Shown here: in pieces, positions 11,323 through 22,741 of the stretch | How the letters are laid out: the number at the start of each line of letters is the position of its first letter | Position numbering within the stretch: the stretch's first letter is position 1 | Assembly: GCA_038503075.1 (NCBI GenBank) | Contig: JBCAML010000004.1 | Coordinates: forward strand, 1,695,149 to 1,759,148 | DNA from: Gyromitra esculenta | Lineage: Eukaryota > Ascomycota > Pezizomycetes > Pezizales > Discinaceae | DNA: 64,000 bases | Reading direction: 5' to 3' | Program-made: the position numbers and the translations under genes | Notes under the pieces: generated by a model | What the model saw: the letters and a program-made list of their open reading frames with translations, nothing else | The model's database searches: none | Told to the model about the DNA's origin: nothing

Positions 11323-12868
11323 ATGGCGTACAGTGACGAACAGGTCCTTTCAAAGCTCAGCGCTTTAAATGAAACACAGGAAGGCATCGTGACAGCGGCA
11401 CAATGGATCTTGTTCCACAGGTACGCGGAAGCCCTTGAAGAAAATAATGCTAAACCACCACAACACGCAAGCAGAAGATGGCTAACCCTTGGAATAGGAG
11501 AAGCGCGAAACGCACTGGAGAGCTCTGGCTGCAGCGGCTGAAGGAATCCACACCCCATAAGAAGTTAAACTTGATATACCTCGCAAATGGTGAGAGTGTT
11601 GACCCTTTTTTTAGCTCTCATGCTTGCAGTATTATTCTAACCTGAATTATTTGTAGAAGTTGTCCAGCAATCGAAAGCTCGTCGCAAAGTGGATTTCCTC
11701 GTCGCTTTCTCACCAGTATGTACCTGAAATCTTTAACCAGCCATGGCTTTCCACTAACCTCCATAGATTATTGCGGAAGCGTGCGATGTCGCATACAAAC
11801 AAGCGCCACCGGAAATTCAAAACAAGATCAAGCGTGTAATTCAAGTCTGGCGCGAACGTTCAATCTTTGAGACCGAAATCCAGAATGACATTGAGAAACG
11901 ACTGGATGGTATATCAATCTCGTTTATTTTTTCTACGCAGAGCGGACTTAACTAACCGAATTCCTCAAGATGTTGACAAGGGCAAATCTAGCTCCGGCTC
12001 AGGTACGGGGGCCCGCAAACTTGGTGGCGGGTTATTTGGTGGTTCTCTTGGTGGTAGTAGCCTTGGTGGCGGGGGGGCGACGAACACCCCACTAGAATTT
12101 ACCCCTATAATTAACAGCCACAAGGGCCTCCAAACAAAGCTCTCCTCGTCCACCATCGCTGTTGGGACAGCGAATACCGAATATCAAAAACAATTTGATA
12201 CCGATACACTCCCAGTCGCACCGGTATATGCGGCACGTCTCTCGTCTCTCCTTAAAACCCTTGATAATGCCCACATCGCCGTCAAAGGTGCCATTGAAGC
12301 CCGTGAGGCGCATATCAGGAACCTCGAGAAGCTCTTACTACAGAGCAAGACAGCACTGGAAGCAGACAAGAAGCAATTTTACGAAATCACCGAAAAGCGG
12401 CAAAAGGCTGAAACCACTAAACAAGAAGTCGAAATGATGATTCTCCGAGACATGGAAGAATCAAAGAATGGTAGCGGTGATGGGATGGACACCCACCTTG
12501 GAAGCCATAACTCTGCCCCACCGGACGATTTCAAGTCACCGGAAATCGAAGCGCTTACCCCACCGCACCAGATTAACTTCGAGCCGCCTCCGCCCCCATC
12601 TGCAAGTGAGCAACATCATCAACATTCAATTGCACCTACCCTTCCGCCACAACCTCATGCCTACTCTCAAGGCGCCTCCGAGCTATTAGCAAGTTTATCA
12701 GCCCCTTTGAACGGTGGCGGGTTGAAACGAGACAAGAGAGAGGACGTAAACATGTATGAAGGCCTCGACGATGACGTGGCAGATATGTTCAGGAATGATG
12801 CACAGACGACCAGTCAGCAGTCCAACAAAAGAATCAAGATTGTGGATGATGATGAATACCACCCGTAA
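11323..12868 (+). CDS. RTT103: Rtt103-like CID protein (Pol II CTD Ser2P-binding, termination)
   Basis: Nuclear protein that binds phosphorylated Pol II CTD and helps recruit the Rat1 exonuclease in transcription termination. Exons 11323-11420, 11501-11589, 11657-11715, 11767-11908 and 11970-12868 sum to 1287 nt (428 aa). The N-terminal CTD-interaction domain (residues about 1-130) reads YSDEQVLSKLSALNETQEGI, then GELWLQRLKESTPHKKLNLI, QSKARRKVDFL and VIQVWRERSIF, the helical pattern of Rtt103/RPRD proteins. A Gly/Ser-rich linker follows (about 135-165), then a coiled-coil-prone region (about 200-265) and a Pro/His/Gln-rich tail ending KRIKIVDDDEYHP. The introns interrupt the CID-coding part; the rest is one exon. 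Confidence 0.92.
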
Positions 12869-14873
12869 GAATATCCTTGAAGGAGCCAATTCCTATCTTA
12901 TTAAAGTAGCTTCTTTTCACCTTCATTTTTTGATTCTATTTTTCTAGCTCTGCTCTCTAAAGTTCGTGGTAAGGGACGGTTCTATTAAAAATTGTGTTTA
13001 AATGCCCAAAAAATTGTTTATGGAATGCTATTTTGTATCTTGGACGGATGATGCCCGATATTCTTGCATCTAAATGCGTTCCTTTTTCTCTATCCTGTTA
13101 TATATACCATTCATGTACACTATCAACCCTCTTCCTTTTACACTTGAATCCTGACACCAGGCTTTGTTACATCAAGGCAAGATGGTCTGCGTTCCAGAAG
13201 AGACACACTCATTGACACCGAGTGATGCTACATGAACTTATAGATCTAATCCAACGAAATTCAGTATATTCAGCCTTCTTTGAGTACCCAACATTCCACA
13301 TCAGATGGACGGGGGAAGATGTGGGCCCCCCTGATAGCACTGTTTCGCTGCGATTATGTATCTGAGTGTCACTCTGCAAAAACCCACACTATCTAGCTAC
13401 TACCGCTTTCGAGAGAAACCACTCCAAAGTTTCCCAAAAATCTTCAACTTGCTCAATTTTAGGAAACAACCAGTTGCTAGAAGTTGAAGCCAAATATCCT
13501 TTAAGGTCTTCAGACTACTACCTGCAATGTAAGTTTAGGTTGAAATACTAAAATTTGTTTGGGTATTACCTCTCTTAAGGTGGGGTTTCGCTAAATGAGA
13601 CTTATCTAAACTTGAATAAACTCTATTCACCAGAGCGCGTTTATCAACTGTCAATATCAAAACCCTCAATATGCCGATCCTTCAACCGATCGCCAGGAAT
13701 GTGGCTTATCCCTATAGTCATACAAAAAAAGTGAAAAGGTCGATTCCACCCAGCGAAACTATCGGTTGCAGTCTTCCTTATTTGTACTTTGAATTCTCTG
13801 GCTACAATATCGGAGGGGTTCAAGTACATGCAGGCACATATATCTTGACAATCATGGGACGCCCGGATCCGAAAGGTCTTATGCATCTAATAAATCAATG
13901 ATATAACTTAAGACTATTTTTCCGAATAAGATTTGGCAATCTGCATGGTTTGATACATGTGTAAAAGTCCACCAGTAACTACCACCTCGAGATTGATAAG
14001 CTTCTAGTAAAACTTAGCGTGTGATTTCCATATGTTCAAAACCATTACAGGAGTTAAATTTCGGTAGTGATGCTTTACAGCGGCCGTGTTATGCGCCCAG
14101 CCACCTCGCTAAAGTTCTATTTCTATCTATGCCATTATCCTTGAGATCTCGCTGTTTGGTAAGGGTTTGAGGGTGGGGTTGTTTTATCTGCTTCTAGGGC
14201 TCGGGCTCTACCGTTGAATTTTGATACTTCAGGTGGTCACCATTGAGTTCTCGCCCACCCTAAGAAAGAATACCCCAGGCATATGATTTAAACCCTTAAT
14301 CATGCGTGACATAAATTTGATCTCATCCAACAGTATCGTACGCCATGTGTCTGTATTGTAAGGATCCATCACGATTTACAAGACACTTTTGTTCCTGAAA
14401 TAAACATCAGTGCCACCCGAGCTTGGCGGGGATCTCGATTCACATCGTCTCCACACGCAAGGAAGCACGATACAAGGGGTGGAGGGATCCAAGACCAGGG
14501 ATTTGATTCGCCTGAATAGTTATCACAACGAAACTTTGGCGAAGCCGGAATAAGACAAGGGAGTCAATGGCGAGGGCTGGTAGTCTGCGTCTGCCCGAAC
14601 TATGCGCTGCACGTACCTTGGTTGTGCAGGCTATTGATTGGACCAATCCAACCAACCAATAAAGTCAGTGCTTGGCACAGGGCTACTTAAGGAGGGCGGC
14701 CATCCCACCTGGCCGAAGCGCTTCTCCTTGGGACTCTTGTTTTCACAGGCAGCTAGATTTTCTATGAAGCACAAAACCACTTCTGTTTGCCGTTGTTGCT
14801 CGTTTCCTTTCGTTGCAGAAGTGCAGCCACCCCTTCATCCTATCGCTCCAGCCCCCGTCTGCATACTCCTAGT
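12869..14873. other. intergenic spacer RTT103 / RING-PHD gene
   Basis: 2.0 kb with no supportable gene. Both neighbours are on the plus strand, so it holds the RTT103 3' end and the promoter of the RING-PHD gene. Only short, unconvincing ORFs and an 8-bp inverted pair (CAACCGAT near 13683, ATCGGTTG near 13760) were seen. Confidence 0.5.
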
Positions 14874-16923
14874 ATGAGCGAATTCTTTGGGCCCTCCAAT
14901 CTTGATTCAGGCATGGCTCCACCGCCACACTTGCAGCCACACCAACCCGATGAGCTGCCAACGGCACATTCCTTGACAGCCGCAGATCTACGTCAAGATA
15001 CGGATGCTGTAACGTGCATTGTGTGCCTCATCGACCTCCCACAGAACTCCATCCCAGTTACTGGGGAGTATGATCCCGTGGCTAGATTGGTCCCTTGTAA
15101 CCATGCTATGCACAACAGCTGTCTGGTGCCTTGGATGGAGAGGGCAAACAGTTGCCCAATTTGTCGAGGGACATTCAACGAAGTATCTGTTTCTGCAACT
15201 CTTTCGGGTATACATCTCCTACATCTCCTTCTTTCTAGGCTTTCTAGGGCGTTTTTTTAATCTAACATACCAGTTATTAGGTGCTATCCTAGAAACCTAC
15301 CCAGTAAAAGACAAAATACAGGTTCATCAATATGATGGTCCTTTGTTTAGTGAGGAAGAGGAAGGAGCGTGCGAAGTTTGCATCCGTGGAAACAACGAGG
15401 ATGTCCTCTTAATTTGTGATAACTGCGACAGATCCTACCACACTTACTGCCTAGGGCTTGATTCCTTCCCTTCTCAAGCCACATGGTATTGCCCTGGATG
15501 TCTCGAAAGACATCAGGCAGAGCAACTTACATCCGGATTGTATGTATCCTCTCGTCCCCGCGGCCGACAGGCCCTACGGTCTAGGAGGAGTACAAGAACC
15601 GCTGGTGCGGTTCGTCAACTGCAGCAACAAACTCACTATGATAATTTACAAAGAGAAGATAGAGCTTGGCGGCAAGCGTGGCAACATCTGGACTCGGATC
15701 TTGAATTTTTAGACCAGGATTATACAACACCAATGGGCTTGGCTGAGGGACAATTGGGGAGTCAGCGTGCTCGTCAAGCAGCTCGCATGATGCGTCGACG
15801 TGAAGTGGCAGCCGCGCAAACCGACGGAGGACCCAATGCTTTTGACCAACCACTAGCTTGGATGACGCCAACTTCTAGGCCAAGAACATTTCCGCATTCC
15901 CAGCAACCGATTAGCGAAGAAGAGAGGTCAGCATGGAGAATGTTTGATATTGCCGAGGGAATTGAGAGATCACCTAGAAAGAGGAGTAGGAGGCCAAGCC
16001 GGGAATTAACCAGGTCTCCTGTCTCTGATGATGAGAAACCAAGACGAAAGCGGCCAAGGACGAGGCGCGACTCACAGCTATTGGATGGGAATAATAAGAA
16101 CGGATATACCGCAAGCAGCGATTCAACAGTGCCTGGCTTGGAGGAACCAGGAAACACCGGCGCTGCAACATCGGCAAGCTATTTAGGATCGATTTTAGAG
16201 AGCATCGCAAAATCCGCAGAGAATACATTGCCAGATCCGCCTCTAGTGGGACTTTGGGGAATTGGTCTCAGCAGGATGCGGCCCATATCGCCAGAGCCTT
16301 CAACTGCTGCCAGTCCCCAGAGCCGGCCAATCTCCCCAGTGGTAGCCTCTCCATTTTCGCCGACATCGCCTCCTAGGAGCCGACCGCATTCGCCGGCTCA
16401 GATTGGCCGGGCATCATTCTCTCCATCATCTCCCCGCAGGACGCCGGTTGTGTCACATATCCAACCAACCCCAGCGAGGGCATGGGAGTTATCTCCATCC
16501 TCACCCCCGACTAGTCGTGCGGGTTCTCCAATTCAGCGGCAACAGCACGGTTATCACACGCGTTCTTCCCCGGACTGGGAGGGACATGGATCTGATGACA
16601 ATCATGGTGGAGCATCATCTTCTGATACTGATTCTAAAAGCAATAAAAAGGAGCGATGTCGCCCGGAATCACAACAAGAGGAAAAACATTCATCACTTAC
16701 AGCAGAAGACAAAGCAGATATTGCAAGGATGGTCCGCTCTGTTCTTGAACCTCTCTACCCAGAAAGGCTGTCGAAGGATGACTTTACAGAGATTAACAAA
16801 AGTGTGTCTCGCAAGCTTTATCAGCTTGTGGAGGCTGATAGGGGCTGTGGTGTAACAAGTGACAAGGAAAGATGGATGAGGGTCGCAGGGGAAGAGGTAA
16901 TGAATGCTGTAAAATGTTTGTAA
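14874..16923 (+). CDS. RING-PHD ubiquitin ligase, ASR1-like
   Basis: Predicted nuclear E3 ligase of the fungal RING-plus-PHD type; yeast Asr1 binds Ser5-phosphorylated Pol II CTD and ubiquitylates Pol II subunits. Exons 14874-15207 and 15281-16923 give 1977 nt (658 aa). The RING finger is at residues about 44-100 (CIVCLIDLP ... PCNHAMHNSCLVPWM ... CPICRG). The PHD finger is at about 140-185 (CEVC ... LLICDNCDRSYHTYCLGL ... WYCPGC). A long low-complexity middle is rich in SPR/SP motifs with basic KRSRR patches that look like nuclear signals. The C-terminus carries a conserved helical block, MVRSVLEPLYPERLSKDDFT then INKSVSRKLY, which recurs in fungal homologues and may be the CTD contact (inference). 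I did not assign the yeast symbol because orthology cannot be proved here. An in-frame ATG lies upstream at 14787. Confidence 0.88.
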
Positions 16924-17567
16924 ATTTTTTATCGAGGGCTCAGTTCTGTATATGTTCGTATTTTTACCTTGCAGAAATGCATTTTTGTTGCATTTCTTTT
17001 GTCTTATCGCCTTGTATAGGGAATTCTGCGAAGGAGTACGGAGCCAATCTAGTGTTCTTTTTGGGGCTTGGTGTTTGGTGTGACTGGGAGTTTGGTAGTT
17101 TCTCCCCGGTTTACTTTTAGGCGCCTCACGACTTTGCAGTCCGGATACAGCACAATCACTCTATAAGAATACGGTCGGGGCTGGAAACTGTATTCTTATA
17201 GTGAATATTCTTACAGGAAATGCGGATTATGCGCCAAGATATTCAGATTAGGATGCCTTCCACAAAGTAGATGTGATAATGAAGGGCTAGAAGGGCCTAG
17301 GAATGTCGATATCCTGTGCCTTTTTACTCGGCACCTTAAAATGCACGTAGAGGGTATTTTGTAACAGTTTTTACCCTAACTTTGTCCAGATATGAAGGGA
17401 TTTCATATCTACCACTTTCTATAAAAATAAACTAAGTCTTCCAAAATGATGAGAATATTCTTACAGAGCGACATTCTTATTTTCCCATACAAAATATCTC
17501 CGTTCCGCCACAAATATTCTAATAAGTCGAATATTCTAATAGAGAGTGCTATTATAGGGCGATTGTA
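16924..17567. other. spacer with a candidate degenerate element (17157-17548)
   Basis: No gene. CTATAAGAATAC at 17161 and GTATTCTTATAG at about 17190-17201 form a 12-bp perfect inverted repeat with a short loop. Near the other edge, at about 17447 and 17530, there are further GAATATTC modules, and CACTCTATAAGAATA (left) resembles CACTCTCTATTAGAATA (right, reverse complement). This suggests a ~390 bp foldback element immediately beside the Tc1 insertion, but no clean target duplication was found. Confidence 0.35.
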
Positions 17568-17653
17568 CAAGCGGTTGCCATTAATTGCGGCGACAGCGAC
17601 ACAACGAGAAACCCCGCGCTTCAGCAACCCCTCACCCAACCCCGCTGTCCTCA

Positions 17654-18519
17654 TCTCAAGGGGAGAGATCTCGTCAAGCCCTTTGGTATCCCCAAAGGTG
17701 AGCAGTGCTACTTGAACGAGAACTAACAACAAGAGTTTAAGCAACAATTCCACAGGCTCTACGACAACAGGGAGTTATGATGACTCCAACGGCGAAACTA
17801 TGTTGATGTAGTGTCTCAAGGAGTGAGGTTCTCGTCAAGCTCTCGAGTATCCCTCGAGATGAGCAGTGCTACTTGAACGAGAAGCTAACAGCAAGAGTGT
17901 GCACTAAGATTCCACAGGCTCTACGAGTTCTTCGAATGATGTAGGTTCGAAGACAGCGACAGCGAGAGGTTATGAAGTATAACCGAGGTTTGTATTGTTC
18001 GTAGAATACAAGAGTGACTATAGAAGACGTTGCTTAAGGAGAGAAGAAGAAAAGCACAACAAGAGGGGAAATCCCTTTGCTTATATATCCATAACCTGAT
18101 CTCTCGATGACAAACGTCTGACTCATTGTAAATGAAAACCAAAGGAAACACAAAGAATAATCATAGCGCTTAGCAACCATATACCCATATATCTAACCAA
18201 CCAACAATGCAACCATCCATGAAAAGTGGCTTGATAGAAAGGGAGGTATCACAGAGGCGATGAAGGATTATTATGGGAATCCTGGCTTGTATTGTAGGAT
18301 ACAAGTAGAGCGACAATAGAAGACGCTGCTTAAAGAGAAGAGAAGAAAAAGATACAAAAAGGGAAAAGCCCTTCGCTTATATATCCACAATCCATCCTTT
18401 CGATGACAAATCCCTGACTCATAATAACCGAAACCCAAAGAAACATAAAGAATAACAACGAAGTAAAACAACCGTGTACCTATGTACCTAACTAACCAAC
18501 AAAACACTCATCCATGAAA
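17654..18519 (-). repeat. ~410-bp-family repeat (copy 1), itself split by copy 2
   Basis: Member of an unassigned dispersed repeat family, minus orientation. Flanked by the 5-bp duplication CCTCA (17649-17653 and 18520-18524), so it landed directly before the transposase ATG. Without the nested copy at 17814-18224 it is about 450 bp; compared with the others it has some 40 extra bases around the inner insertion site. Ends are TCTCAAGG and, at the other side, CATGAAA. Confidence 0.85.
17814..18224 (-). repeat. ~410-bp-family repeat (copy 2), nested inside copy 1
   Basis: 411 bp, termini TCTCAAGG and CCATGAAA, minus orientation. AGTG lies on both sides (17810-17813 and 18225-18228), a 4-bp match rather than the 5 bp of the other copies, perhaps because one base has mutated. 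It contains a TATATAAG box (minus orientation) as in the other copies. It is the innermost layer: repeat in repeat in Tc1. Confidence 0.85.
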
Positions 18520-18524
18520 CCTCA

Positions 18525-20034
18525 ATGCCACAAAGCCAAAGCCATAAACATTGCGAGACCACTGAAAACCAGAGAGCTGATGTCATTATTTTGCGCACTA
18601 AAGGGAAATCTTTTGCCGAGATTGAGGCTGAAACAGGCATCTTAAGACAAACTGCACAAAAGATTGTGAAGCGATTTGAGCAATGCAAAACATTAAAAAA
18701 TGCGCCAGGCCGTGGAAGAAAACCTATATTAGGAGAGAGAGATCTACGAAGAATCAATCGATATCTGACGACTAATCCTCACGCTACACTCGCTGATGTC
18801 ACTGCTGAAACCACCCTAAACACTACACCAAATACCGTGAGGAAGGCACTCAAAGAATTGGACTACCGCTCCTGCATTTCTCGGCAAAAATTTTGGTTAG
18901 ATAAGCCTATGATAAAGCGACGAAAGAAGTGGTGTAGGGCAAAGAGAGAATGGACTTTGGAAGATTGGAGAAAGATTATATGGTGCAATGAGATCACAAT
19001 TAAGGTGGGAGATGTGGGAGAGGGTTTGGACAGAGTATATAGAAAACCTGGTAAGGCATACCAACCAAAGTATTTGCAACCTACCTTCCATTCTGGTCGA
19101 AAGTCTGTCCATTTCTGGGCATGTTTTACACATGGGCACCACTCTCCTATCGTTGTCATTTGCCAAAGAGGTCTTAAAGAAAAAACATCAAAAAGAGATA
19201 GAGGAGGCATGAATAGGTGGCAGTATCTCAATGAAGTTTTACAGCCTTATTTCATGGACGGATGTTATCATTGGATGGTTTGATGCTAGGATATGTGGTT
19301 GCGTTGTTGTGTTGTTGTTCGATATATTTCTTTTCCTTTCAGTTACAATGAGTCATACGTTTGTCATCAAGGAGGTGGAATATGGGTATATAAGCGAAGG
19401 GTTGCCCCCTCTTGTTGTACTTTTCCTTCTTCTTTCTTTAAGCAATGTCTTCTATTGTACACTTCAGTATTTTATAATACAAAACTCGGTTACACCTCGT
19501 AACCTTTCGCTGTCGCTGCCTTCGAGTCATCACAACTCGAACCATTCGTAGAGCCTGTAGAATCTTCGTGTAACACTCTCGCTGTCAGTTTCTCGTTCAA
19601 GTAGCACTGCTCATCTCGGAGGATACCTGAGAGCTTGACGAGAATCTCGCTCCTTGAGACCTTACCTTCTACCATTTTGGTCTCAGATAAAGGGCAGTGA
19701 GAGAGGATATAAGTTTATGCAGGACAGGAGCGGACCACACAGGGCTGGTGTTATTGAGGAATTTCTCAAAGAGCATGGAGTGGAGGTACTTGTATGGAAT
19801 GGCAATTCCGCAGATCTGAACCCAATTGAAAATATCTGGAGGTCTTTAAGAAGAAGGCTTAAAAGAAGATTCTTAAAAGCTAGAAGAAAGCCTACAAAGG
19901 TAGAGGAATTGATCCGGGCTGTTCAGGAGGAATGGGAGAAGCTGTAACAGACTCTATTTGATAGGCTAGCAGATAGCATGCCCGAGAGGATTACAGATGT
20001 TCTAAAGGCTAATGGGGGACATACTAGGTGGTAG
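18525..20034 (+). pseudogene. Tc1-family transposase, inactivated
   Basis: Helix-turn-helix N-terminus (FAEIEAETGILRQTAQKIVKRF, about residues 28-50; GRGRKP follows as the AT-hook-like linker) and a DDE domain. Second Asp is in FMQDRSGPH and the Glu in LNPIENIW, 34 residues apart, so DD34E. Three lesions are visible. The first catalytic position reads WCNE (codon AAT at 18987-18989) where the family has D. The repeat at 19250-19659 is inserted with duplication CCTTA; deleting it restores an uninterrupted frame. A TAA at 19945-19947 stops translation 29 codons early; the reading frame then continues through DRLADSMPERITDVLK to a TAG at 20032-20034. The element cannot be autonomous now. Confidence 0.9.
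19250..19659 (+). repeat. ~410-bp-family repeat (copy 3), inside the transposase gene
   Basis: 410 bp, plus orientation, starts TTTCATGGACGG and ends CTCCTTGAGA. Exact 5-bp target duplication CCTTA (19245-19249 and 19660-19664). It carries the family's TATATAAGCGAAGGG box about 135 bp from its start, followed by a CTTCTT-rich stretch. Confidence 0.9.
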
Positions 20035-20305
20035 ATAACTTCTTAGCTAGTGTTCTTTTATTTTATTAAATAGTTATATCTTAAACTCTTAAGTTCGTTG
20101 TGGGTAGTAAAAACTATTCATGTTCGGGGGTTGGTGTTGTGTTGCTGTCGCCACAATTAATGGCAACCACCTGTAGTAATACTATAACTATTAACTACGC
20201 TTAGTGCCTACTTGGGCCACCACTATTTCTTACGGAAGTCTACTCCAAAGAGGAACTCCAGTTGTTGGAACTCACAAATATATAAATGTGAAAGTCCAGA
20301 CTCTA

Positions 20306-20956
20306 CCGTCAAGGGTAATGAATCGGCTAATGCATCATTCTTTGCTGCAAAATATTAGTATGGGGAATGCCTCAGTAAATGTATATATTTTGCTATCTAA
20401 CTTTGTAGGGACTGATGGAACATGTAAATGAATCAATAAATGTACTTTAACAACCCAAAATTCGTATGGGAAATTTGATGACTTTCCCTCCATTTCCCCT
20501 CCATTTGCCATCCATTTTCCAGGCCCCAAAACTAGGAAAAATTCTGCACTAAAAGACTAGATTATCGAGGAATTGAACTCCCCCAGGCCTGCTAGCCTAC
20601 TGCCACAAGACATTCCCTAACCACCATCTTCACCACCTAAACTACCAGTCCATATGGACAAGTATCAAAAGGTCTTCAAATATGTGGTCCCATTTCGCAA
20701 AATATACATTTCCTGATGTTTTCCTGATGCTTTTACTAATTCCTTCCCAAAATAAACACTTTCCCCCACAACTTTCCCAGGTACACATTACGTGATGCTT
20801 TATTTTACACCTTCCCCTACACCTTTCCTACAGGAATCACACTGGTGAAATTGCAATTGTATTTCCCACAGACATCCCCCCAAAACACATTAATATACAC
20901 ATTTCCTTACCTTTTTTGTATGGACAATGTGTAAATTGATTCATTACCTTCGGTGG
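20306..20956. mobile_element. candidate long MITE, 651 bp, with tRNA-like core
   Basis: Inverted termini containing the perfect block GGTAATGAATC (left from 20306, right arm in reverse complement from 20956). They match 15 of 19 terminal bases and are flanked by TA at 20304-20305 and 20957-20958. No ORF. The middle carries repeated CCATTT/TTTCC tracts and a tRNA-like segment on the minus strand (20560-20640). Confidence 0.5.
20560..20640 (-). repeat. tRNA-like (SINE-head-like) segment
   Basis: On the minus strand an A-box-like TGGTTAGGGAATG (20623-20611) is followed, 31 nt later, by a B-box-like AGTTCAATTCCTCG (20579-20566). The second forms a 5-bp T-stem (GGGGA with TCCTC) around GTTCAAT. 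Spacing is that of a tRNA, but no acceptor stem pairs, so it is not a functional tRNA. It may be a Pol III-derived SINE head or a captured tRNA fragment. Confidence 0.45.
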
Positions 20957-21028
20957 TAGAGAGAGTCCAGAAAACCTCTTTAGTACAGTTCAGTCGCCGC
21001 ACTAAAAGCCAGGATATTACTAAGACTA

Positions 21029-21179
21029 CCGCAGTATTTGGCGAGTAGGCCTGTGGCAGGATGGGAGTAAAGAAGAACACACCAAAAAATTATAAGCCAA
21101 ACACAAGTAGGAAAGCGTTGTTTATTCTTTTCTCTCTATCTTACCATAAGACCATGGGCCTACTTGCCAAATACTATGG
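21029..21179. mobile_element. MITE, 151 bp
   Basis: Arms CCGCAGTATTTGGCGAGTAG (left) and, in reverse complement, CCATAGTATTTGGCAAGTAG (right), pairing for about 30 bp. TA flanks at 21027-21028 and 21180-21181. Non-coding. Confidence 0.7.
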
Positions 21180-21204
21180 TAATCTCTCGATCCACCCTTG
21201 ACTA

Positions 21205-21360
21205 CAGTTTCATCCGGCCACACGACGAAGCTAGGCAGTTGACGAACAATGGTTTACCACTGCAAATACTTGCAATCCTCAGAACCCTAAACTACTATTG
21301 CCCTCTCACTGAACCCTGTTCGTCAATTACCCAGTTTCGTCGTGTGACTGGGAGAGACTG
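21205..21360. mobile_element. MITE, 156 bp, CAGT...ACTG ends
   Basis: Terminal CAGT, usual for Tc1/mariner relatives. The inner arm block CACACGACGAA pairs exactly and similarity extends through TTGACGAACA, about 43 bp in all. TA precedes the left end; the right flank is GA, so one duplication has probably mutated. Confidence 0.65.
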
Positions 21361-21690
21361 GAGTATAACCTTGTATGAATAGATGTGCTCTCGACAAATC
21401 GGAGACAAAATTAGCAGGGAGTTTACTCTTTGCTTGGTACCATGTAATCTCATCCATAAGGAACTGGACTGGGCTGAGATAGTGGATGGGAGTTGTATTT
21501 TGGCAGGTAGAAAAATCGCTGAGGTTCAATTACAACCAGTGAAAAAGAACCCAATATCAACCTGGTGGTTTCAACTGTACAAATGCTACCACCTCGATCA
21601 GTAGTATTTTGATATTTTCCTACTGCCTCAGGCTAGCCCAGTTCTTTATGACTGCGATTATACGGTATTTTAAGTAAATTAGTGTATGAG

Positions 21691-22112
21691 TCTCACGGTT
21701 GTGCCTCGAGTTAAGCCCTTCAGTATCCCTGAAGGTGAGCAGTGCTACTTAAGCGAGGTGACAACACGTTTGAAGAGTGCAGCGTGTTCTACAAGTTCTA
21801 CGAGGATATCTTTATCTCAAGGCGAGATAAGTGCAGCGAGGTAAACAGTGACAGCGAGGATTCTGAGATAGAATCGAGATAGTATTTCGACGATTTACAG
21901 CAGAAGGTAACGAGAACGTTGCTTAAGGAAAGAAGAAGAGAAAAGACAAGAATGACCGAAATCCTTCGCTTAAATACCCCGCTTTCCCGTAACACAATCA
22001 ACAACCCGACAACAACCGAAACGCAACCGAACTACAATAGGATTATAATAAAAGAACCAAAACCCATAACAACCGTCGTACCAAATCCTAACCCTATCCC
22101 TAATCCGTGAAA
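21691..22112 (-). repeat. ~410-bp-family repeat, divergent subfamily (copy 4)
   Basis: 422 bp, flanked by exact ATGAG duplications (21686-21690 and 22113-22117). Termini TCTCACGG and CCGTGAAA are an 8-bp imperfect inverted repeat. It shares the internal GAGCAGTGCTACTT and GTTGCTTAAGGAAAGAAGAA blocks with the other copies but is otherwise diverged. Confidence 0.8.
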
Positions 22113-22741
22113 ATGAGCCTACAGTGGTAGCCGATACATAAGCACATGTACAGTCCCACTTGAAAGGTCTTGGTACCTCTTCTCTCGACCGAGCATGGCT
22201 ACCAGCGGACTGAGATTATAGAGAAGTTAGTTATCTGGAACTGTTAGATGCTATTTAACATCTCAAGATTTCCCTAGTTCTTTTCTCTTTTGATTTACCA
22301 TCAACTGTTTGTAAAGTTTCAGTATCCTGCAAACGCGACTGTACATGTAGTATTGCGATAGGTAGATGAGTGGGGGTGTGGTATCCAATAGACCATTGAG
22401 TAAATTTCTGCGTCGAATTATACTCACAGAATATCACTCGCACTCTCACCCTAGATAAAATGTTGAATACATGTATATGGTATATATCTATAGGTTTCCT
22501 AGGTTCACGTCCTCTGATGGGATACCGGTTCAGCTGGAAGATTTAGCTACTGTAGGGTTACTCGGGCCAACCTATTCGGCGCCCAAAGAACCCCTAGCCC
22601 AACTTTTATGACTTTATAGGGAATATATATACAGGGGCCTGATACTCATGTTTGGTTTTCCTTTCCCCTCTCTTCTTCACCGCATAGCGCAGATACACGA
22701 ATCTATTCATTATTCTCAACATAAAGGGTTCTCATATTTAT

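Larger units (their letters stand above)
17568..20173 (+). mobile_element. Tc1 (DD34E) transposon with nested insertions
   Basis: Complete but broken Tc1-family element. The ends pair: the left starts CAAGCGGTTGCCATTAATTG and the right, in reverse complement, CAGGTGGTTGCCATTAATTG, with similarity continuing to about 37 bp. TA duplications sit at 17566-17567 and 20174-20175. Removing the inserted repeats (17654-18519 and 19250-19659, each plus one 5-bp duplication) leaves about 1.32 kb, a normal Tc1 size. It contains one transposase gene (18525-20034) in the same orientation. Confidence 0.9.
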
